From the NCBI GenBank assembly GCA_017934975.1, contig JAGBIM010000007.1:62001-126000 (forward strand): DNA of 64,000 nucleotides, given 5' to 3'. The notes under the pieces were generated by a model. It made no database searches and was not told the origin of the DNA. It saw nothing but the letters and a program-made list of their open reading frames with translations. Position numbers and translations under genes: made by a program. Of this stretch, positions 16,507 to 27,400 are shown one piece after another; position 1 is the first letter of the stretch, and every line of letters starts with the position of its first letter. Origin of the DNA: Clostridia bacterium (GTDB lineage: Bacteria; Bacillota; Clostridia; Oscillospirales; UBA644).

Positions 16507-18564
16507 TTATCCTTTCATGGAACGGGCAATAAACTCGTCCTTTTCCCGATCACTCAAATTTGCAAACAGCACGTTCCATCCGCAGAGACGGACCTGCAGG
16601 TTGGGATAAGCGGAGGGGTCTGCCTTTGCGGCCTTGAGAACCTCCGTATTCAGCACGTTATAATGAACCGAAAAACCGCCCTTTTCAAAGAAAGTCTTCA
16701 AGGTTGCGTACATGGTCTTTAACCCGTTTGAGCCCTTTACGGAGGAAGAATGAAGGTCCAGATCCACGATAGCACCGTTGGGCGTTTTGGAAGAATCAAT
16801 GGCACAAAGAGAGGTCAGATGGGCGGTTGCGCCTTCCCGATGGGCACCGAAGGAAGCACCGGTGTTTTGGGAGATGGGATCCCCCTTGCGGCGTCCGTCG
16901 GCGGAAGCGGCAGTCTTTGCCCCGAAGGCCCAACGCCAGTTGATGGAAAACAACCCCAAGCGATACACGCCACCCTTCGCATTGGGCTTCCCGCTGATTT
17001 CTCCGTGCATCACGTCCACGATATCGCCCGCAAAAGCGTCTACGTCAGGTTTTGCGTTTCCGAATTTGGGGAAACGGTTCTGAATCAAAAGGCGGAGGGG
17101 CTCTTTTCCTGCCCAATCGGTTTTGAGAATCTCCAGCAACTCCGAAAGGGTCAGCGTCCCATCTTCATATACCAGCTTGCGGATGGCCACAAGAGAGTCC
17201 ACCGCCGTGGCAAGCCCAATCCCGTTCACCGAGGAATTGTTATATTTCGCAGTTTGATCCGCGTACAGATCTCCGCCCTTTTCCAAGGCGGAAGGATAGG
17301 TGGAGGTAAAGAAGGGTGAGGCGTGGATGCGGTGATAATTGGCCTCGATCAGATCCGTAGCTTTCATAGCACCGCGACAAAGATCCCGCAACGTGTCCGT
17401 GAAAGAAGCGTAAAGATCTTCAAACGAGGCAAAATCCGCCCCTCTCGCAGGCACAATCCGTTCCCCCGTCAGCAGATCCACCCCGTCGGTCAGGGTCAGC
17501 TCCAGAGCCTTGGGAATATTGACCTTTGCGTTGCAGGAGCAGGTAATCTCCCCTTCGGCGCCACATTCGTAGCATCCTACCACGTGATAGTTGACCGCAT
17601 CCTCAGGGGCTGCACCGATTTTCACCAAGGATTCGATCACTTTTTCGTCGGAGAGGAAGACGATACTGTTTTTTCCCTCCCGAACGGCGTCAAGACCTCC
17701 GAGAACGAGTTCTTCGGGGGTATTTCGGGAGCAAAGAATATGAAATTTCACGTTTGTAGTGTTGGACTTTCGGTAACAATTCAGAATCAAATAAGAAAGT
17801 TCATTGACCAGGCAATTCCCTTGCGCATCGGTACCGCCGAGGGCAAAGGGCATATTGGCGTCCGCTTTGAGACGATCCAATTCTGCCAGGAAATCCAGCA
17901 TCAGCGCTTCCGTTTCGGCACGGCGGTCGGAGGAATAATAAGGAGCAAACAGTTTATCAAGACGACCGACGGTGCGCAGAGGGGAACCGTCGAACATCTG
18001 CTGAAGCACGTAATAAACAATCACCGTCTGCATGGCTTCGTACATGGTGCGGGGAGCATCCGTGGTCAGATATTCCAGACTCTCCGCCATTTCGTGCTTT
18101 CCGACGGCACGGGCGGAGTCTGCGGCTCGCTTCAGAAAGCGGAAAGCCCCTTGATAAACTGCATCCAACTGCGTATAAAATTCCTGCTTGCGGGCATGGT
18201 CTCCCGCCTGCTTGGCATATTCGCCCACACGCTTCCAAAGACCGAAAATTCCGAGAGAAAGAACGCTTTCCCAATGGGCGCAGGTGTGACCGAAATCGTG
18301 ATCTCCCGCAAATGCACCGCCGCGAATTCCCGGCATCAGACCGTGTTCTTCCCACAAAGGTTGAAACAACGCACAGCGTTCCCGATAAATTTCCCGCTGG
18401 ATCCCGTTACAATTCACGTCCACGAAAAAGCGGTTTTCTGCAGGGACGGTGATTTGACAGTGATCCAAAAGATAAATCACGTTTTCATAATCCTCACGGC
18501 GGACATCCTCGGTGTTTACTTGCTTTTTTGCATACTCCAACAACTGTTCACGGTTCAAAGACAT
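16507..18564 (-). CDS. Glycyl-radical enzyme, unassigned subfamily
   Basis: 685 residues, shorter than most pyruvate formate-lyase relatives. The radical loop near the C-terminus reads 'VRLCGWNVLFANL' with Gly662; the usual form is RVxGY. The active-site loop is 'VVGCYECGAEGE' (Cys331, Glu333), matching the C-x-E pattern of eliminases such as diol, choline or hydroxyproline enzymes rather than the Cys-Cys of pyruvate formate-lyase. 'CNGIQREIYRERC' and 'DFGHTCAHWESVLSLG' mark the N-terminal region. The chemistry is probably a radical elimination in anaerobic metabolism; the substrate cannot be assigned. The activase follows after four bases, and an AraC-type regulator is divergent. No transporter or downstream dehydrogenase is adjacent. 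Confidence 0.85.
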   Translation of the reverse strand: MSLNREQLLEYAKKQVNTEDVRREDYENVIYLLDHCQITVPAENRFFVDVNCNGIQREIYRERCALFQPLWEEHGLMPGIRGGAFAGDHDFGHTCAHWESVLSLGIFGLWKRVGEYAKQAGDHARKQEFYTQLDAVYQGAFRFLKRAADSARAVGKHEMAESLEYLTTDAPRTMYEAMQTVIVYYVLQQMFDGSPLRTVGRLDKLFAPYYSSDRRAETEALMLDFLAELDRLKADANMPFALGGTDAQGNCLVNELSYLILNCYRKSNTTNVKFHILCSRNTPEELVLGGLDAVREGKNSIVFLSDEKVIESLVKIGAAPEDAVNYHVVGCYECGAEGEITCSCNAKVNIPKALELTLTDGVDLLTGERIVPARGADFASFEDLYASFTDTLRDLCRGAMKATDLIEANYHRIHASPFFTSTYPSALEKGGDLYADQTAKYNNSSVNGIGLATAVDSLVAIRKLVYEDGTLTLSELLEILKTDWAGKEPLRLLIQNRFPKFGNAKPDVDAFAGDIVDVMHGEISGKPNAKGGVYRLGLFSINWRWAFGAKTAASADGRRKGDPISQNTGASFGAHREGATAHLTSLCAIDSSKTPNGAIVDLDLHSSSVKGSNGLKTMYATLKTFFEKGGFSVHYNVLNTEVLKAAKADPSAYPNLQVRLCGWNVLFANLSDREKDEFIARSMKG

Positions 18565-18588
18565 TTTCTTCCTCTCCTTTCGGAATCA

Positions 18589-18617
18589 AATATAGCACAA
18601 TTACGAAAGGTTGTAAA
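18589..18617 (-). promoter_or_regulatory. Sigma-A promoter of the glycyl-radical operon
   Basis: Minus strand: TTTACA (18612-18617), 17-base spacer, TATATT (18589-18594). Confidence 0.7.
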
Positions 18618-18666
18618 GAGACAAAAGATATTTTTTATACTTTTCGAAACAAATTATTAAAAACAT

Positions 18667-18695
18667 TGACTTTAATCCAAAAGTATGTTATACTA
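18667..18695 (+). promoter_or_regulatory. Sigma-A promoter of the AraC-type regulator
   Basis: TTGACT (18667-18672), 17-base spacer, TATACT (18690-18695), then GGAGGCGAG before the ATG at 18719. It is divergent from and 50 bases away from the glycyl-radical operon promoter, leaving room for a shared operator. Confidence 0.75.
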
Positions 18696-18718
18696 ATAAA
18701 AAAGAACGGAGGCGAGAC

Positions 18719-19510
18719 ATGAAAAAGATCGAAATTGAGAAGCAACCGCTTTTTATCCGTAAAATTAAACGGGTTATTCAGACGCAAAACCGAAACCACC
18801 ATAAAAACCTCCCCGTGGAAGACCGTCACAGTGACGCCTTCGTTTATATCTTGGAAGGCAGCTGCACCTACCGTTTTCAGGACGGGCAGTCCTTTACGGT
18901 GAACGAGGGGGATATTTTGTACCTCGCCTATCGGTCGGACTATGTCATGTACATTCACACGGAAAACTACCGTTTTATCTTCTGCGATTTTGAATTTGAC
19001 GGAGAAGATCCGCGGAAAAGTGCCGTATATACCCCCGAAGATTCCTCGGACGCGGAAAACAAATTCAACAAACTGCTGCACGCATACAGAACCCTTTCCC
19101 CTCGCAGTTTTTCACAATGGGTTTGCGTGCTCTACGAGATCTACGGAATGATCCTGCAGGAGGAAAACAAACCCTATCGGGAGCGGGACGTACGGGCGAA
19201 AATCGAATCGGCGAAATTATATCTGGAGGAAAATTACGCGGACCCCGATTTCCGCGTGGAATTCTTGGCAAAACAACTCGACGTAAGCGAGGTTTATTTC
19301 CGACGCCTGTTCAAAGAGCAGTACGGAATCTCCCCCGTTCAATATCTGACCTCGGTACGGCTGAAAAACGCAAAAGAACTGATGAAATATCCCTTTTTGT
19401 CTTTGGAGGAATGTGCCCTGCAGAGCGGATTTTCCTCAGTGCAGTATTTCTGCCGCGTGTTCAAAAAAGAAACCAACGTCACCCCCGCAAAATTTCGCAA
19501 CCAAAAATAA
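18719..19510 (+). CDS. AraC-family transcriptional regulator
   Basis: 263 residues. The N-terminal half is a cupin-like sensor ('SFTVNEGDILYLAY'). The C-terminal ~100 residues hold two helix-turn-helices of the AraC type: 'FRVEFLAKQLDVSEVYFRRL', 'GISPVQYL', 'LEECALQSGFSSVQYFCRVF' and 'TPAKFR'. It is divergent from the glycyl-radical enzyme gene, and their promoters are 50 bases apart, so it probably controls that operon in response to the substrate. That link is an inference from position. Confidence 0.88.
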   Translation: MKKIEIEKQPLFIRKIKRVIQTQNRNHHKNLPVEDRHSDAFVYILEGSCTYRFQDGQSFTVNEGDILYLAYRSDYVMYIHTENYRFIFCDFEFDGEDPRKSAVYTPEDSSDAENKFNKLLHAYRTLSPRSFSQWVCVLYEIYGMILQEENKPYRERDVRAKIESAKLYLEENYADPDFRVEFLAKQLDVSEVYFRRLFKEQYGISPVQYLTSVRLKNAKELMKYPFLSLEECALQSGFSSVQYFCRVFKKETNVTPAKFRNQK

Positions 19511-19516
19511 AAAATT

Positions 19517-19547
19517 GAGGCCGAAAGTTTTTCTTTCAGCCTCTTTT
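19517..19547 (+). terminator. Terminator between convergent genes
   Basis: GAGGC...AAAG pairs with CTTT...GCCTC (19517-19543), followed by TTTT on the plus strand and a T-rich run on the minus strand. It serves the AraC gene and probably the beta-helix gene. Confidence 0.75.
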
Positions 19548-19550
19548 GTA

Positions 19551-21041
19551 TTAAACGATATAAATCTGAGCTTCGTTATCGCGAAACACCCTCTGGATAT
19601 TTTCTTCGGTGAAGGGTAGAATTTCGGGTTCTTTTTCGGCGTTGGCGCCGTACTGTCCCAGCATTCCGCCTTTTGCCTGAACGTAAGTATTCTGATCCAT
19701 TTCAGGCAGACTTCCCGCCTCTTTTGCCACAAGATGAAGCATCCGATAAGCAGCCCGATCGAAAATATTGTTTCGGATCTCAAAATCACGGGCGGTGTTT
19801 TCGTAGCTCCAACCTTTTATATGAGCAGGCGTGTCGGTGTTATGTCGCTGCTGCCCCCATCCGTAGCCGGAGAAGCGGAGCATATTTCCTTCCATAATGC
19901 AGTCGGAAATAACGCTTTCCGCATCACCTTGGGTTTTTTCCAGGAAATATTCGATGGAATAGACGCAATGCTCCACGAGATTGTTCAAATAACGGATGTT
20001 ATTCATCCGATAGGTCTTGCCGTTGGTGGTGACCTGATGGGTGATGGCCGCATCGTAGACCTGATAGATATAGCAATTTTCCACCACGTAATCGTCACAT
20101 CCGCCGTAAATTTCCACACCGTTTCCGTAACGGGTCACACTTCCCCGCATTCCTTGAGGATAGTTGGGGTCGGTGCCGTAATAATTCTGAATGGAGCCGC
20201 CGATCCAGCCGATTTCACAGTTGGACACGTGAAGCCCCGTAATGCAGGGACCCGCCGCCCCGATGGCGTGAGCACCGCAATATTTCAGACACAGATTGTC
20301 CACGGTGACGCGATCGTTGCCCTTGACCTGAATGAGATTTCTGCGGGGAACCGCCTCCACGGAAGAGAAAACCGCACCGGGATTTCCTTCGTCGCAACGG
20401 AGAAGCAGAGTTCCGAAGCTTTGATCGTCAATCTGCGGAACGGGGAAATCCTCCCCCTTGGAGGGTTTTACGTTCATCCGCTCTTCATAAAAACAGACGA
20501 TATCCAGATTCCGCGTCATTTCGACGGCAGGATCGAAAATACGGCCTTCCTCCTCCCGACAGACGAAGCGTCCTCCCCGATAAGAGGGGATCAACTTGCG
20601 ACTATGGAATTCTCCGTCGTTAAACACCAGCGTTCCGCAATCGAGAATGGGCTTTTTCAGCTTCCAGATCTTGCGTGATTCATTCCAAATTTCCCAAAGA
20701 GAGGGATCGGCAAGGGAGTAGTCCCAACCGTAGAATTTCGGCTTTTCCCCTTCCCCGTAAGCGCCGTAGGTTACTCCTGCCTTGGTTTGTACGAAACCGC
20801 GGAACAGATCGCCCCGACGGAAGAAAACCCCGTCTCCTTCCTGCAATTCCGCTTGGGAAACCTTCTGCAAGGTCTGCCAGGGACGGGAACGGGATCCGTC
20901 GTTTTCGTCATCTCCGTCGTTGCTGACGTAATAAGACATTCCGACGACGGCGCAGGAATCGGTTGCGGTCAGAATTTCTTTTTTGCGGCGTTCCGCCTCG
21001 GCCTCGGCCCAGGCAAGAATTTCGGAAGAATCACGGTCCAT
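19551..21041 (-). CDS. Right-handed beta-helix repeat protein
   Basis: 496 residues from the ATG at 21041 (AAAGGAG eight bases upstream). The N-terminus carries 'YYVSNDGDDENDGSRSRPWQ', a pattern seen at the start of secreted beta-helix and pectate-lyase-like proteins. The middle (about 250-420) shows short repeats with 'VTVDNLCLKYCGAHAI', 'CDDYVVENCYIYQVYDAAI', 'NIRYLNNLVEHC' and 'FEIRNNIFDRAA', typical of stacked beta-helix coils in glycan-acting enzymes. No signal peptide is visible, so it is probably cytoplasmic or leaves by another route. A polysaccharide lyase or hydrolase role is plausible but no catalytic residues are assigned. Confidence 0.7.
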   Translation of the reverse strand: MDRDSSEILAWAEAEAERRKKEILTATDSCAVVGMSYYVSNDGDDENDGSRSRPWQTLQKVSQAELQEGDGVFFRRGDLFRGFVQTKAGVTYGAYGEGEKPKFYGWDYSLADPSLWEIWNESRKIWKLKKPILDCGTLVFNDGEFHSRKLIPSYRGGRFVCREEEGRIFDPAVEMTRNLDIVCFYEERMNVKPSKGEDFPVPQIDDQSFGTLLLRCDEGNPGAVFSSVEAVPRRNLIQVKGNDRVTVDNLCLKYCGAHAIGAAGPCITGLHVSNCEIGWIGGSIQNYYGTDPNYPQGMRGSVTRYGNGVEIYGGCDDYVVENCYIYQVYDAAITHQVTTNGKTYRMNNIRYLNNLVEHCVYSIEYFLEKTQGDAESVISDCIMEGNMLRFSGYGWGQQRHNTDTPAHIKGWSYENTARDFEIRNNIFDRAAYRMLHLVAKEAGSLPEMDQNTYVQAKGGMLGQYGANAEKEPEILPFTEENIQRVFRDNEAQIYIV

Positions 21042-21066
21042 AATGTAGGCTCCTTTTAATATAAGG

Positions 21067-21094
21067 ATTCCGCCTCCCAAAGGAGAGGCGGAAT
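21067..21094 (-). terminator. Hairpin after pckG
   Basis: ATTCCGCCTC (21067-21076) pairs with GAGGCGGAAT (21085-21094). It lies between the pckG stop and the beta-helix start; the T-run is weak, so termination may be partial. Confidence 0.5.
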
Positions 21095-21109
21095 TTATTC
21101 GGGATCAAA

Positions 21110-22882
21110 TTACTTGGAAAGTCTGGCTTCGAAGGCGTCCAGTTGATTCCACAGTTCCTTGGGCATACGGTTGCCGACTGCGTCGATCTTGTTGTAGAAT
21201 TCGCGCAGGCCCTTGGCATCTTCCAGCCACAGATCGTTGTCCACGGAGAGAAGGCCCTTAACGGTGTCCAGATCGATGTCCAGACCTTCAATGTTGATAT
21301 CTTCGGCCTTGGGCATATAACCGATGGGCGTTTCCACGGCGTCAACGGTGCCGTCGCAACGGGCGAGGATCCACATGAGAACGCGCATATTGTCGCCGAA
21401 GCCGGGCCAGATGAAGTGACCTTCGTCATCGGTGCGGAACCAGTTGACGTTGAAGATCTTGGGAGCCTTGGGAATCTTGGTACCCATGGTCAGCCAGTGA
21501 GCAAAGTAGTCGCCCATGTTGTAGCCGCAGAAGGGCAGCATCGCCATGGGATCGCGGCGGACTACGCCGACAGCGCCGGCAGCGGCAGCGGTGGTTTCGG
21601 AAGCCATAGCGGAGCCGACGAAGACACCGTGGTTCCAGTCAAAGGATTGATAAACCAGGGGTGCGGTCTTGGCACGGCGGCCGCCGAAGACGATAGCGTC
21701 AATGGGAACACCTGCGGGATTGTTGAATTCCTTGGAAACGCAGGGGCAGTTGGCAGCGAGGGCGGTGAAACGGGAGTTGGGATGAGCGCCCTTCTCGGTG
21801 GATTCCTGACCGTTCCAGGGGTTGCCCTTCCAGTCGATGGCGTTTGCGGGAGGATTCTTATCGAGACCTTCCCACCAAACGGTGTTGTTGTCCTTATTGA
21901 GAACCACGTTGGTGAAGATGGTGTCACGCATGGTGGTTTCCAGCGCGTTGGGATTGGACTTCACGTTGGTACCGGGCGCAACGCCGAAGAAGCCGTTTTC
22001 GGGGTTGACTGCCCACAGACGGCCGTCGGGCCCCACGCGGAGCCAGGCGATATCGTCGCCCACGCACCAAACCTTGTAGCCCTTTTCACGGTACAGAGCG
22101 GGAGGAATGAGCATAGCCAGGTTTGTCTTACCGCAGGCAGAGGGGAATGCGGCAGAGATATAGCGGACGTTGCCCTGAGGATCTTCAATACCCAGGATCA
22201 GCATATGCTCGGCAAGCCAGCCTTCGTTGTGAGCCAGGTAAGAGGCGATACGCAGAGCGAAGCACTTTTTGCCCAGAAGCACGTTTCCGCCGTAACCGGA
22301 GTTGACGGACATGATGGTGTTGTCTTCGGGGAAGTGAACGATATAACGGTTTTCTTCGTCGATATCCTTACGGGCGTGCAGACCCTTGATGAAGTCGGGA
22401 GAATCACCGAGGGCGTCGATCACTTCTTTGCCGGCACGGGTCATGATCAACATATTCAGAACCACGTAGATGGAGTCAGTCAGCTCGATACCGATCTTGG
22501 CGAAGGGAGACCCAACGACGGACATGGAATAGGGAATGACGTACATGGTTCTGCCCTTGTAAGAATCCTTATACAGAGCGTTGAGCTTCGCGTACATTTC
22601 CTGAGGATCGCACCAGTTGTTGGTGGCGCCGGCATCTTCCTTCTTGGAAGTGCAGATGAAGGTGCGGTTTTCCACACGGGCAACGTCGTTAACGGCGGTG
22701 CGGTGCAGGTAGCAGTTGGGCAGTTTTTCCTGATTGAGCTTGGTCAGCTCGCCGGTGGAGCAGGCTTCCGCACGGAGGGCTTCGGTCTGTTCCTTGCTGC
22801 CGTCGATCCAGACGACGTTATCGGGGTTGACGAGGGCTTTCACTTCGTCGATCCACTGAAGGACCGCTTTGTTGTTAGTCAT
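21110..22882 (-). CDS. pckG: Phosphoenolpyruvate carboxykinase (GTP)
   Basis: 590 residues from the ATG at 22882 (AAAGGTGA upstream; longer in-frame starts reach into the promoter). The GTP-type family is identified by 'AAFPSACGKTNLAMLIPP' (active-site Cys250, P-loop GKTN), 'WCVGDDIAWLRVGPDGRLWA', 'GVAPGTN' and 'FGGRRAKTAPLVYQSFDWNH'. It interconverts oxaloacetate and phosphoenolpyruvate with GTP/GDP in the cytoplasm. In fermenting gut anaerobes it often runs toward oxaloacetate on the way to succinate or propionate, though direction is not readable here. Codon use is highly biased, suggesting strong expression. Confidence 0.95.
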   Translation of the reverse strand: MTNNKAVLQWIDEVKALVNPDNVVWIDGSKEQTEALRAEACSTGELTKLNQEKLPNCYLHRTAVNDVARVENRTFICTSKKEDAGATNNWCDPQEMYAKLNALYKDSYKGRTMYVIPYSMSVVGSPFAKIGIELTDSIYVVLNMLIMTRAGKEVIDALGDSPDFIKGLHARKDIDEENRYIVHFPEDNTIMSVNSGYGGNVLLGKKCFALRIASYLAHNEGWLAEHMLILGIEDPQGNVRYISAAFPSACGKTNLAMLIPPALYREKGYKVWCVGDDIAWLRVGPDGRLWAVNPENGFFGVAPGTNVKSNPNALETTMRDTIFTNVVLNKDNNTVWWEGLDKNPPANAIDWKGNPWNGQESTEKGAHPNSRFTALAANCPCVSKEFNNPAGVPIDAIVFGGRRAKTAPLVYQSFDWNHGVFVGSAMASETTAAAAGAVGVVRRDPMAMLPFCGYNMGDYFAHWLTMGTKIPKAPKIFNVNWFRTDDEGHFIWPGFGDNMRVLMWILARCDGTVDAVETPIGYMPKAEDINIEGLDIDLDTVKGLLSVDNDLWLEDAKGLREFYNKIDAVGNRMPKELWNQLDAFEARLSK

Positions 22883-22955
22883 AAAAGTCACCTTTCTCTT
22901 TCTCTTCGGCGGTCCCGAAGGATCGCCTTGGATAAATTTTACAGTATACTTTGAT

Positions 22956-22984
22956 AGTATAGCACAGTTTGGCGCGAGTTTCAA
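22956..22984 (-). promoter_or_regulatory. Sigma-A promoter of pckG
   Basis: Minus strand: TTGAAA (22979-22984), 17-base spacer, TATACT (22956-22961). The leader to the ATG is about 70 bases. Confidence 0.75.
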
Positions 22985-23064
22985 GAGTTGCAAAGAAAAT
23001 TTACAAAATATTTCCGAATTTTCACACAAAAAACACATCATTGCGTTATAATGGGAGAAAATAG

Positions 23065-25062
<1,998 letters not shown>

Positions 25063-25166
25063 TATGTAACAAAAAGTTCACCCTTTTGAAACCTTTTTTT
25101 CGGATAATTATTCTATAATTATATGTTGGAAAAATAACATCTTCACATACGAAAGGACACATTACC

Positions 25167-25736
25167 ATGAAAAAAGTAATCGTTGAGACCTCTGCAAGAC
25201 ACATTCACGTATCCGCTGCCGATCTGGCCGTTCTTTTCGGCGCCGATCACAAGCTGACCAATAAGAAGGATCTGTCCCAGCCCGGACAGTTTGCCTGCGA
25301 AGAAAAGGTTACCGTTCGCGGTCCCAAGGGCGAACTGAAAATGTCCATTCTCGGACCCGAACGCAAGGAAACCCAGGTTGAAGTTTCCTTCACCGATGCT
25401 CGCACACTGGGCGTGGTGGCTCCCATCCGCGAATCGGGCGACGTTGCCGGATCCGCCCCCTGCACCGTCATCGGTCCCTGCGGCGAAGTAGAACTGAGCC
25501 AGGGCGTCATCGTTGCAAAGCGTCACATTCACCTCACCCCCGAAGTTGCCGCCGAATTCGGTGTTCAGGACAAGCAGATCGTTTCCGTTAAGGTAGACAC
25601 CGACGGTCGTTCCTTGATCTTCGGCGACGTGATCTGCCGCGTACATTCCTCTTACGCTCCCGCCATGCACATCGACACCGACGAAGCAAACGCCGCTGCC
25701 ATGAAGGGCGTCGTTGAAGGGGAAATCATTCTTTAA
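25167..25736 (+). CDS. pduL: PduL-type phosphate acyltransferase
   Basis: 189 residues with both PduL halves: 'VETSARHIHVSAADL' and 'IVAKRHIHLTPEVAAEFGV', with metal-binding histidines, and 'GPCGEVELSQG' between them. It converts acyl-CoA and phosphate to acyl phosphate, feeding acetate kinase for ATP. The N-terminus starts directly at the core, with no encapsulation peptide, and no microcompartment shell gene lies in the window. It therefore probably serves as a free cytoplasmic phosphotransacetylase. A TATAAT lies at 25114-25119 but no well-spaced -35 was found. Confidence 0.92.
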   Translation: MKKVIVETSARHIHVSAADLAVLFGADHKLTNKKDLSQPGQFACEEKVTVRGPKGELKMSILGPERKETQVEVSFTDARTLGVVAPIRESGDVAGSAPCTVIGPCGEVELSQGVIVAKRHIHLTPEVAAEFGVQDKQIVSVKVDTDGRSLIFGDVICRVHSSYAPAMHIDTDEANAAAMKGVVEGEIIL

Positions 25737-25755
25737 TCCGGAAAGGCAAATTCTT

Positions 25756-26925
25756 ATGTTCGTATATGCCGATAATGCCGCAACCACCCGCATTGATCCC
25801 GACGTGGTCAAGGCCATGATGCCCGCATTCGACGAGCTTTACGGCAACCCCAGCACCATCTACTCCAAGGGGCGGGAAGCCCGCGAGCAGGTGGAGCTTG
25901 CACGGGAAAAGGTCGCAAAAGCCATCAACTGCCTGCCTCGGGAGATCTATTTCACCTCCTGCGGAACCGAATCGGACAACTGGGCCATCCGCGGAATTGC
26001 AGAGCATTACGCCGCTAAAAAAGGCAAACACATCATTTCCACAAACATTGAGCATCACGCCGTACTGGAAACCCTTAAGGCCATGGAAAAAGAGGGTTAC
26101 CGGGTGACCCTGCTCCCCGTGAACGAAGAAGGATTCGTCACGGCACGGCAGGTCGAAGAGGCCATCTGCCCCGATACGGTGCTGATCACGGTCATGACCG
26201 CAAACAACGAGATCGGCTCCATCCAGCCCATCCGGGAAATTGCCGCCGTGGCAAAGGAACACAACGTGTTCTTCCACACCGACGCGGTGCAGGCGGTGGG
26301 ACACATCCCCGTGGACGTACAGGATCTGGGCGTGGATCTTCTGAGCCTCTCGGGGCATAAATTCCACGCACCCAAAGGCATCGGAGCCCTCTACGTGCGC
26401 AGAGGAATCCTGCCCGACAATCTGCTCTACGGAGGCGGTCAGGAACGCAGAAAGCGTCCCGGAACCGAGAACATCCCCGGAATCCTCGCCATCGGCGCCG
26501 CCATCGAGAAGGCCACGGCCAATCTGGAACGGGATATGGCACACGTATCCATGCTTCGGGACCGTCTGCTCAACGGCATCCGTCAGACCATTCCCCATTG
26601 CAAAATCAACACCCCCACCCACGATTGCCTGCCCGGGACGGTAAACGTTTCGATCAAGTATATCGAAGGGGAATCCATGCTGTTGATGCTGGACATGAAC
26701 GGCATTTGCGCCACCTCGGGCTCGGCCTGTGCGTCGGGAGATCTGGATCCTTCCCACGTGCTTCTGGCCATCGGTCTTCCCCACGAAGTCGCACACGGAT
26801 CGGTTCGGTTCAGCTTCTGTGCCGAAAACACCGTGGAGGAAATCGACTATATTCTGGAAGTCCTCCCGAAAATCGCCGCACGACTGCGGGAAATGTCTCC
26901 TCTGTGGGAAAATGTAAACAAATAA
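25756..26925 (+). CDS. nifS: Cysteine desulfurase (NifS/IscS type)
   Basis: 389 residues from the ATG at 25756 (GGAAAGG nine bases upstream). PLP-binding Lys202 is in 'SLSGHKFHAPKG' and catalytic Cys325 in 'TSGSACASGD', with 'YADNAATT' at the N-terminus and 'NIEHHAVLE' before the active site. It takes sulfur from cysteine as a persulfide. The following genes are an IscU-like scaffold and mnmA, so sulfur goes both to Fe-S clusters and to tRNA. pduL ends 19 bases upstream. Confidence 0.95.
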   Translation: MFVYADNAATTRIDPDVVKAMMPAFDELYGNPSTIYSKGREAREQVELAREKVAKAINCLPREIYFTSCGTESDNWAIRGIAEHYAAKKGKHIISTNIEHHAVLETLKAMEKEGYRVTLLPVNEEGFVTARQVEEAICPDTVLITVMTANNEIGSIQPIREIAAVAKEHNVFFHTDAVQAVGHIPVDVQDLGVDLLSLSGHKFHAPKGIGALYVRRGILPDNLLYGGGQERRKRPGTENIPGILAIGAAIEKATANLERDMAHVSMLRDRLLNGIRQTIPHCKINTPTHDCLPGTVNVSIKYIEGESMLLMLDMNGICATSGSACASGDLDPSHVLLAIGLPHEVAHGSVRFSFCAENTVEEIDYILEVLPKIAARLREMSPLWENVNK

Positions 26926-26953
26926 CGAGAATCTCCTCCGAAAGGAACCACTC

Positions 26954-27400
26954 ATGATTTACAGTGCAAAAGTTATGGACCATTTCTCCAATCCCCGCAA
27001 CGTAGGGGAAATCAAGGATGCAGACGGCATCGGAGAAGTCGGCAACGCAAAATGCGGGGATATTATGAAGATCTATCTGAAGATCGATCACGATATTATC
27101 ACCGACGTAAAATTCAAGACCTTCGGCTGTGGGGCTGCGGTGGCAACCTCCTCCATGGCAACGGAGCTGATCAAGGGGAAACCCATCCGAGAGGCCCTTT
27201 TGATAACCAACAAGGCGGTGGTGGAAGCTCTGGACGGACTTCCTCCGGTGAAGATCCACTGCTCCGTTCTGGCGGAAGAAGCCGTTCAGGCGGCCATTTC
27301 CGACTATCTGGTCAAGCAAGGGAAAAATCCCGAGGATTACGGCATTAAGGCAACCCATTGCGACGGGTCCTGCAGTTGCTGTGATCACTGTGGAGAATAA
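26954..27400 (+). CDS. nifU: Iron-sulfur scaffold protein (IscU/NifU N-domain type)
   Basis: 148 residues. The three scaffold cysteines are present: Cys34 in 'GNAKCGD', Cys59 in 'TFGCGAAVATSS' and Cys103 in 'KIHCSVLAEEA'. It assembles Fe-S clusters from sulfur delivered by the desulfurase upstream (28-base gap, GGAACC region with AAAGGA). The last ~15 residues form an extra Cys-rich tail ('THCDGSCSCCDHCGE', five Cys) not needed by the core fold and possibly metal-binding. The mnmA start codon follows directly on its stop. Confidence 0.93.
   Translation: MIYSAKVMDHFSNPRNVGEIKDADGIGEVGNAKCGDIMKIYLKIDHDIITDVKFKTFGCGAAVATSSMATELIKGKPIREALLITNKAVVEALDGLPPVKIHCSVLAEEAVQAAISDYLVKQGKNPEDYGIKATHCDGSCSCCDHCGE

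Noticed and set aside
16507..18564. Annotation as pyruvate formate-lyase
   Set aside because: The Cys-Cys active site of pyruvate formate-lyase is absent; the C-x-E motif and loop differ.
21143..22954. A 603-codon open frame on the plus strand across pckG
   Set aside because: It is antisense to a clear pckG gene with biased codons. Long antisense frames are expected there, and the product has no domain pattern.
25167..25736. Part of a bacterial microcompartment locus
   Set aside because: No shell proteins, no aldehyde dehydrogenase, and no encapsulation tag; neighbours are housekeeping genes.
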